The notes under the pieces: model-generated
What the model saw: only the letters and a program-made list of their open reading frames with translations
Databases searched by the model: none
What the model was told of the DNA's origin: nothing
Made by a program: the position numbers and the translations under genes
Shown here: one piece after another, positions 58,857 to 64,000 of the stretch
How positions within the stretch are numbered: the stretch's first letter is position 1
How the letters are laid out: every line of letters starts with the position of its first letter
Assembly: GCA_015680685.1 (NCBI GenBank)
Contig: MNCI01022467.1
Location: 138,215-202,214 of the forward strand
Direction: 5' to 3'
Length of the DNA: 64,000 nucleotides
From: Gnetum montanum
Lineage: Eukaryota > Streptophyta > Gnetopsida > Gnetales > Gnetaceae

Positions 58857-60245
58857 TGTAGCAACTGAAAACATCAGTGGCTAGAAACACCGAGAGGTTT
58901 TTGGGTGAATAGTTTAACCCCAGATTCATGTCAGGGCCATGCTAGATAAAACAAAAATAGGGTGCCTTGAAAGGTTTGGTCGATCAGATAGGGACTTAAT
59001 CGGTGTAACTTAACCTTACGTGAACTTTGATTTAATTACGAGATACACGAGGAAAAATTGATGATCAATAAATGCAAGAATGCAAAAAATAATGTTAAAC
59101 AATGATAACAATGAAGAAATAATAGAATAAGCTGGGGTAAGAAAATGCACTACCACAAAATCACAGGTTCAATTCTCTTCCTTGTTTGAAGTGTATAACA
59201 GGCTATGTAACACTGGAGGTGCACAGACAATTCAAGAATGACTGGAATGCTCAAAATGTGCCAACTATGCCTTTTGAGTGAGAACATAAAATTCAAACAA
59301 TACAAAAATGCCAATGCAAAGAGCTAATGCCAAATGCCAACACAAAATGCCAACTCAAAAATGCCTCATTAGGGTATTTATAGGGCCAAGAGCAGGTGAG
59401 GAATATGGTTTAGATGCCACGTGTCCTAGACCCACGATATGCTGATGTGTTTGTATTGCCTAGGTATGAAAAATCGGTTGTGAACCTGCTACGCTGCAAC
59501 CATGTTGCCGGAAACTGGGGATGCTAGAATCAAGTGTGTCAATAATGCCAAAAGAAATAAACCACATTGAAGTAGTGTATTTGCTTACTACGTTGTGCTA
59601 CACTATGCAGCGTAGCATGTTGGCATAGCGTAGCTGCTTGCTACGCTATGCTACACTACGTAGCATAGCACAGCATAGCCACTAGTTTGAAGAAGAAACT
59701 TGCATTGAAGTCACTAGCTTCTGCTGAAAGCTTTGGCACATGTGGGGTTAACTTTTGGAGCATTTTATTTATCTACATTCTTTACTATGCTATGCTATGC
59801 TACGTAGCGTAGCATAGTGTAGTAGCCAATGTAACTTGTATTTATGTTAAAACTGCGATGAGAAAGCTCTACTTGTTTTTCCCTTGCTACATTGTGCTAT
59901 GCTATGTAGCGTAGCATAGCATAGCACTCTGTGTTGGCTGATTTCTGACTTTTCCCTATGTGAACATCTTTCTAAAATTTTCATTTAGACACTTGATTGA
60001 TTTTTCAAAGGCTTGCTACGCTGCGCAGCATAGCGTAGCGTAGCATAGTAGACTTCTCCACTAGAAAACTTGCCGAATTTTTTTGTCCATCCTAAACACT
60101 GTCGACAACTCCAAGCATGCTTTCTGAATAGACTATCAACCAGGTAAATCACCTAGATGGGCAGGCCGGAGAGTCCATCGGGCCTATCAGCTCTAGAGGT
60201 AGAAAAATTTTTGAACTGAATAGTCTAATCTCAGTGCATTCATTT
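58857..60245 (-). repeat. F-family LTR, 3' portion, minus strand
   Basis: Plus-strand TGTAGCAACTGAAAACATC at 58857 matches 12309. The match continues through TATTTATA (59375-59382), the palindromes and GGCCTATCAGCT near 60180, then stops near 60245. The final 180 bases found in F, including the TGAAACACC start, are absent. It is a solo or truncated LTR in antisense to the gag of G. Confidence 0.8.
59589..60049. repeat. Palindromic hairpins in the second F-family LTR
   Basis: At 59589-59632, 59641-59678, 59785-59822, 59887-59924 and 60015-60049. All are variants of CTACGCTATGCTACACTA plus complement. Spacing (52-144) is less regular than in F. Confidence 0.85.
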
Positions 60246-60330
60246 CCTACCACATGATACTATTCTATGTATGGAATTTTCCACATTAATTGGCATGAGA
60301 AAATGGTAGGTTCTTTTTCGTCGTATTGGC

Positions 60331-60338
60331 TATAAATA
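60331..60338 (+). promoter_or_regulatory. Possible TATA box of gene copy 2
   Basis: GGCTATAAATAGGGG, 140 bases before an ATG at 60473 (MAPKREQNT, then TAA). It is a good TATA consensus, but it could also be a leftover LTR promoter. Confidence 0.4.
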
Positions 60339-60472
60339 GGGGTTTAACCTCGGTAAACTCATCATTTTCACCGTAAGAGCGTAGAGCCCACATCCAGAGT
60401 GTAGAGCTGTTGTGCTAACAAAAAGCAAGGTGGTACAGTGTAGTGACTAAGAAATAATTTACAACCGAGACA

Positions 60473-63400
60473 ATGGCACCCAAGAGAGAACAAAACACCT
60501 AACGCTTGCCAAGGTGGACGAGGTAAAAGAAACCCTGGGGTGTCTATTGTAGGCACACGTCGTAGTGTAGGAGGAAACTCTATCAACCTAGTAAGTTGAT
60601 ACGCCACCTCTATTTTTCATGCTTATATTGTTGTTTCTACTTTCTTTCTTTTTCTATTTTTTTTTAGTTTTCATTTTTGGAAACCTACTTTCTCTGTTAT
60701 CGTTTTTGTTGTTATTTTGTCCATTACATCGCCACTTTTGCCGATTTGACCACGACGGTGTACGGACGCTACGCTAAGGCTACATGCAACGTTGCCTAGA
60801 TCTCCATTGTTATGGCTACCTTGCTATAGAGGTTTAGGTGAATCTGGCAACCTAGCATGCAAATAGCATAGCGTATGATCCTCAGGAGGGTTTAGCCATG
60901 CACATGATTTGACAGCGTAACATGTGTCTATCACAGCGTAGTGCAAATTATTTTTTCAGGCAGAGAATTTGTTGAAATGGTTACAATGTATTGAATTCTT
61001 TCTTGTTTAAAAATTGGCATTTGAGTTTTTTGGTTGCTTTGCTACGCTGTTACCTTCGTGGTTTTGCTATGCTACATGCATAGAAAGAGTTATGCTACGT
61101 TGTCTACTAACAGCTAGTCTTGGTACGCTATACATTAATGTCACTTGAACGTGCTATTAACATTTTCCATTGTGTTGTGTAGGGTAATGCTAAGGCTAAT
61201 CTTGATCATCCTAGAAATCGCAGGGGCCCTGTGCTACCTAAGAAAACTGATGGCCAACGTTCCTCTGCCCCACACGCGTGTGGGGTAGCAAGCGATCTGG
61301 TTCCAGAAAGGCGCACAAGACTTCCTGCAATTTCTCCTCCAATACTTTAGTATGATTATTTGGTCACAGTTATCAGAGGAGGTAGTAGCTATAATTACAG
61401 AAATCCTGTTGCCTAGGGAAAACCGGGGTATTTTGAAATTTTTGACTGATGGAGCAATCGGGAGTGGGCAGGTCAAGGGATCTAGTCAATGCCCAAAAAA
61501 CTTGAGGCATCTGACTTGGATCTAGGAAATGCCTAAATATAATTGCTACCATCTATACAACATGTTGTTCATTGCTTACCACATGGGAACTTGTTTTCAG
61601 AACCACCAAGAACCTTTTATTGTGCTGGTGGGTGAGTTCTGTAAACATATTCCACTATGTTATGCAATGCATGCTATGCTAGGCAAAAATGTTAACAGTG
61701 TATTTTTGTTACTAGGTTTTTCATCAATAAGAATGGACTTCACAGTGATACTGATGCCTTGGCCTAGGCATAGATGGCGCTACAGGAGTTTTCCTCCACT
61801 AAGAATATGCGCGCAGCCGTGATAGGCCAATGCGGGGGTGAGAACAAAACCTACCCAACCTAGTACTCCTAGTTCTACGATAGATGCAAAGATTTCAGTT
61901 GGTTGGATGGGGATTGGGCACCCTCTAGGGTGATCACCATTGAAGACGTGTTGGTGGATCTCCCACAGTTCCTGTCACTATTTAAACCTGGTAAGCTAAA
62001 TTGTGAATTGTTTGCATGTTCAAGTGTTCTTCCTATGTTTCTGCTATTTTTCTCTTTTATCTAAGTTTTTGCTTTTTCCTTTTATAAACTACTACAGTAG
62101 CGAAGAAATCCTAGGAGGTGACAGTGATCACCTCTAGGCATAACGAGGCTAACATTTACTTCAAGTACAAGGAGGTGGATGAGACCAATGCAGGGCTCTG
62201 CAATGGGGCCCCAGAATCAATCACCGAACATCTTCGAGATGCTAGGTTCATGGAATTGTTCTTGGCCATGAACCCAAGCATCCTCACTGCTGAGATGCTT
62301 ACCCTAGCTGACTCCTTTTCTAAAAAGGTAGACCGCTTCCGTACACATGTGCATGGTGTGTTGGTGGTCCTTGAGATCAATGACCAACTATTCATGGATC
62401 TTTTTGGTGTCCCTAATAATGTTCTTCCCATAGGAGAAAATAACAAAAAGGAGGTGAACCATCAAGGGGACATTGAGGAGTGGCTAGGGGTAGCAAAAGG
62501 GTGAAAGGGGATCCCCATTGAAGTAGCTAAGCTGAAAGCGGCCAAAACAGTTTACCCCATCTTTTGTGCCTGTGCTTTCCCCAAGCTACCCTCACAAGGC
62601 AAGATCATTGGGATTGAGCAAGCTTGGGTAACAAGGGAGGTCATGGAAGAGGGGGCCCATTACAAATAGGCCAAGAATCTTTGCAAAGGTATGCAAGATA
62701 AAATGATCAACCTTCATAAGAAGCCTGAGTCCCATTTCAATGCGCATCATGCCTTCTTTGTAGCCTACTTACGATGATTCATGGAATTCTTGGTAGTCCA
62801 TGAGAATGGAGTCTGGGTGATGCAAGATCATAACTAGATTTCCAAACCATGGATTTTCCAAGTCTTCTAGACCACCCAAGCCCAGGATCCCCCAGAAGCT
62901 ATTGGGGAGTCATTTTCAATAACGACTAGGGATCAGGTGGCCCGTAACTTCCATGGCCAGGTCAGCGTAGGAGAGGCACTCCCTACTACTACAGGTAGCA
63001 TATCATAGTGGAAATGCCTCATCACGAAGAAGGTGGCCACCAAGTTGCTACAAAAAAGATCTTGTCCAGTTGAAGAGCCTCCCTGTACAGACAAAGAAGG
63101 GAGGCAAAAACTACAACTTAAGTTACGCAGGATATAGCCTCCCATTGGTAAATGCTTTTCTCAATTTTTTGTTTGTTGTTTTGTTTATTTGGTTGATTCT
63201 TGCTACGTTGTGCTACACTATGTAGCATAGCATAACATAGCATCATTTTTAAGTTATTATGCCTTAACTTAATGTGAACACACTTTGCTACTAGAGGAAG
63301 AAGAAGAAGAGGAAGAAGGAGAAGAGGTGACGACCCCAAAAACGGGGGTGGCTAATAAGGGTGTGGAGGCGCCAGCTACAGAGGAAAGGGTCCTGGTCAA

Positions 63401-64000
63401 GAAAGAAAGAGCTCTTGCTGCAAAGGAAGGGGCTCCTATCTACGAGTAAAATGCTCCTGCTAATGAGGAGGACGTTTCTGCTGATGAAGAGGACTCCCCT
63501 ACTGATGAGGAGGATGCTCATATAGATGAGGAGGATGCTAACGCCTCAAAGAGAAGGGCCCTAGCGAATAAAGAAGAGGCCCTTGCCAACCAGAAAGGGA
63601 CCTCTATAGATGATTCCTTTGCTAAATGTAGTTCAGCGTTGAAGGAGCAAATGAATACAGAGGGTGTTGCCATGGTGTTAAGTCAGCAAGAAGGAGGGGA
63701 ACTACAGCTAGATGCTGGTGAGTTTGATCGCATGTTTGATAGTATGTTGATGGGTGACCCCCCTACTATCACCCCTGAGGGTTTGCTGGGTATGAGCCTT
63801 TACACTATCATTTGCATTATTCATTAGCTTTATTATAGTCCTCTCAGTTATACCTGACACATTTTTTGTTACGTAGCAGACACCATGGTTGACATTACAG
63901 GTCCTTCTTCGATCTACTTATGACCATGGGCCAAGACTCCTAATAATCTTACATTCATGCAGGGGGTGGTTGATGACATGATCGACCGTCTCAAGCAAAT
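60473..64000 (+). pseudogene. Unknown intron-bearing gene, copy 2 (runs off the window)
   Basis: Likely exons: 60473-60590 (weak), from 61183 (weak), 61716-61990, 62098-63147, 63295-63789, then pieces from 63880 and 63963 to the window end. The three middle exons have good GT...AG borders; the 61990 border matches copy 1. The large exon holds a single frame for about 340 codons broken by about seven TAG/TGA stops: PSILTAEM, VDRFRTHVHGV, DLFGVPN, DIEEWL, GKIIGIEQAW, YLR(stop)FMEFLVVHENG, AQDPPEAIGESFSITT. At the YLR-stop position copy 1 has Arg (AGG), so CGA became TGA. The next exon is acidic and repetitive (runs of Glu, then DEED units every 6-8 residues at 63440-63540) and ends QLDAGEFDRMFDSMLMGD. 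I do not recognise the family. A remote likeness of the HVHGV...LFGVP part to plant transposon-protein-like domains is possible. Nuclear location would be only a guess. Confidence 0.6.
63203..63240. repeat. Palindromic hairpin in an intron of gene copy 2
   Basis: CTACGTTGTGCTACACTA, then TGTAGCATAGCATAACATAG, the same type as in the F-family LTRs, here with no LTR around it. Confidence 0.8.

Noticed and set aside
60438-60460. GTGTAGTGACTAAGAA resembles the F-family LTR end
   Set aside because: A dozen or so matching bases, with no primer-like site or further LTR match beside it; probably chance or a tiny remnant.
63291-63521. 76-codon minus-strand open frame with ISR repeats
   Set aside because: It is the complement of the acidic DEED-type exon, whose plus-strand frame and splice borders are better supported.
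1-64000. tRNA, rRNA and intact host protein genes
   Set aside because: No cloverleaf-like box A/box B pairs, rRNA-like segments or intact long coding frames were noticed. The longest open frame is a 178-codon piece of decayed gag.

Overview
The window is plant nuclear DNA made almost entirely of old, nested LTR retrotransposons. There is no bacterial-style coding, and I saw no rRNA, tRNA or CRISPR. The LTRs, the plant-style gag zinc-knuckle variant, the D-x-G retropepsin, the Ty1/copia primer site resembling initiator tRNA-Met, and the dense decay with few indels all point to a large, repeat-rich plant genome. A gymnosperm is my best guess, but the sequence alone does not prove it.

Layout, left to right. 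(1) 1-8445: element A (+), a Ty3/gypsy-type element carrying only gag and protease; its 5' LTR is cut by the window start. It sits inside (2) element F (-), 8446-14704, whose 2.4 kb 5' LTR (12309-14704) carries regularly spaced perfect or near-perfect palindromes. (3) 14705-19065: AT-rich DNA containing the first copy of an unrecognised intron-bearing gene. (4) 19066-37202: element B (+), inserted into that gene with a perfect 5-bp target duplication (GTTAG). B itself contains element C (+), 22390-30368, inserted between its gag and protease. (5) 37203-37376: the gene resumes in frame, then is hit by a Ty1/copia element J (-), 37377-about 42640. (6) About 42641-50713: element D (+), 5' truncated, lying in element H (-), 50714-53144. 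H in turn lies in the integrase of a pol-bearing element I (+), 53145-about 55284. (7) 55284-58856: the gag of element G (+). (8) 58857-about 60245: a minus-strand LTR fragment of the F family. (9) 60246-64000: a second, longer copy of the unknown gene, running off the window.

How it fits together. Elements A, B, C, D and F share one architecture: LTR starting TGAAACACCA, primer site around GCTAGAAGGAGG, gag, retropepsin-like protease and, in the plus-strand elements where it lies in the window, arrays of a TTAAACT motif, one or two splice-acceptor-like sites, a conserved 60-75 bp block and a purine tract. None has reverse transcriptase or RNase H. The only integrase belongs to I, which has the acceptor-like site right after integrase and no array. 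The simplest reading is a cohort of non-autonomous gag-protease elements in which pol was replaced by short-motif arrays and which relied on an I-like helper. Most in-frame stops look like C-to-T changes (CAG, CAA or CGA to a stop), as expected from long-term cytosine methylation.

The most interesting items are the pol-less cohort with its motif arrays, the unknown two-copy gene with conserved intron positions, and the 38-bp palindromes spaced at roughly 190-208 bp.
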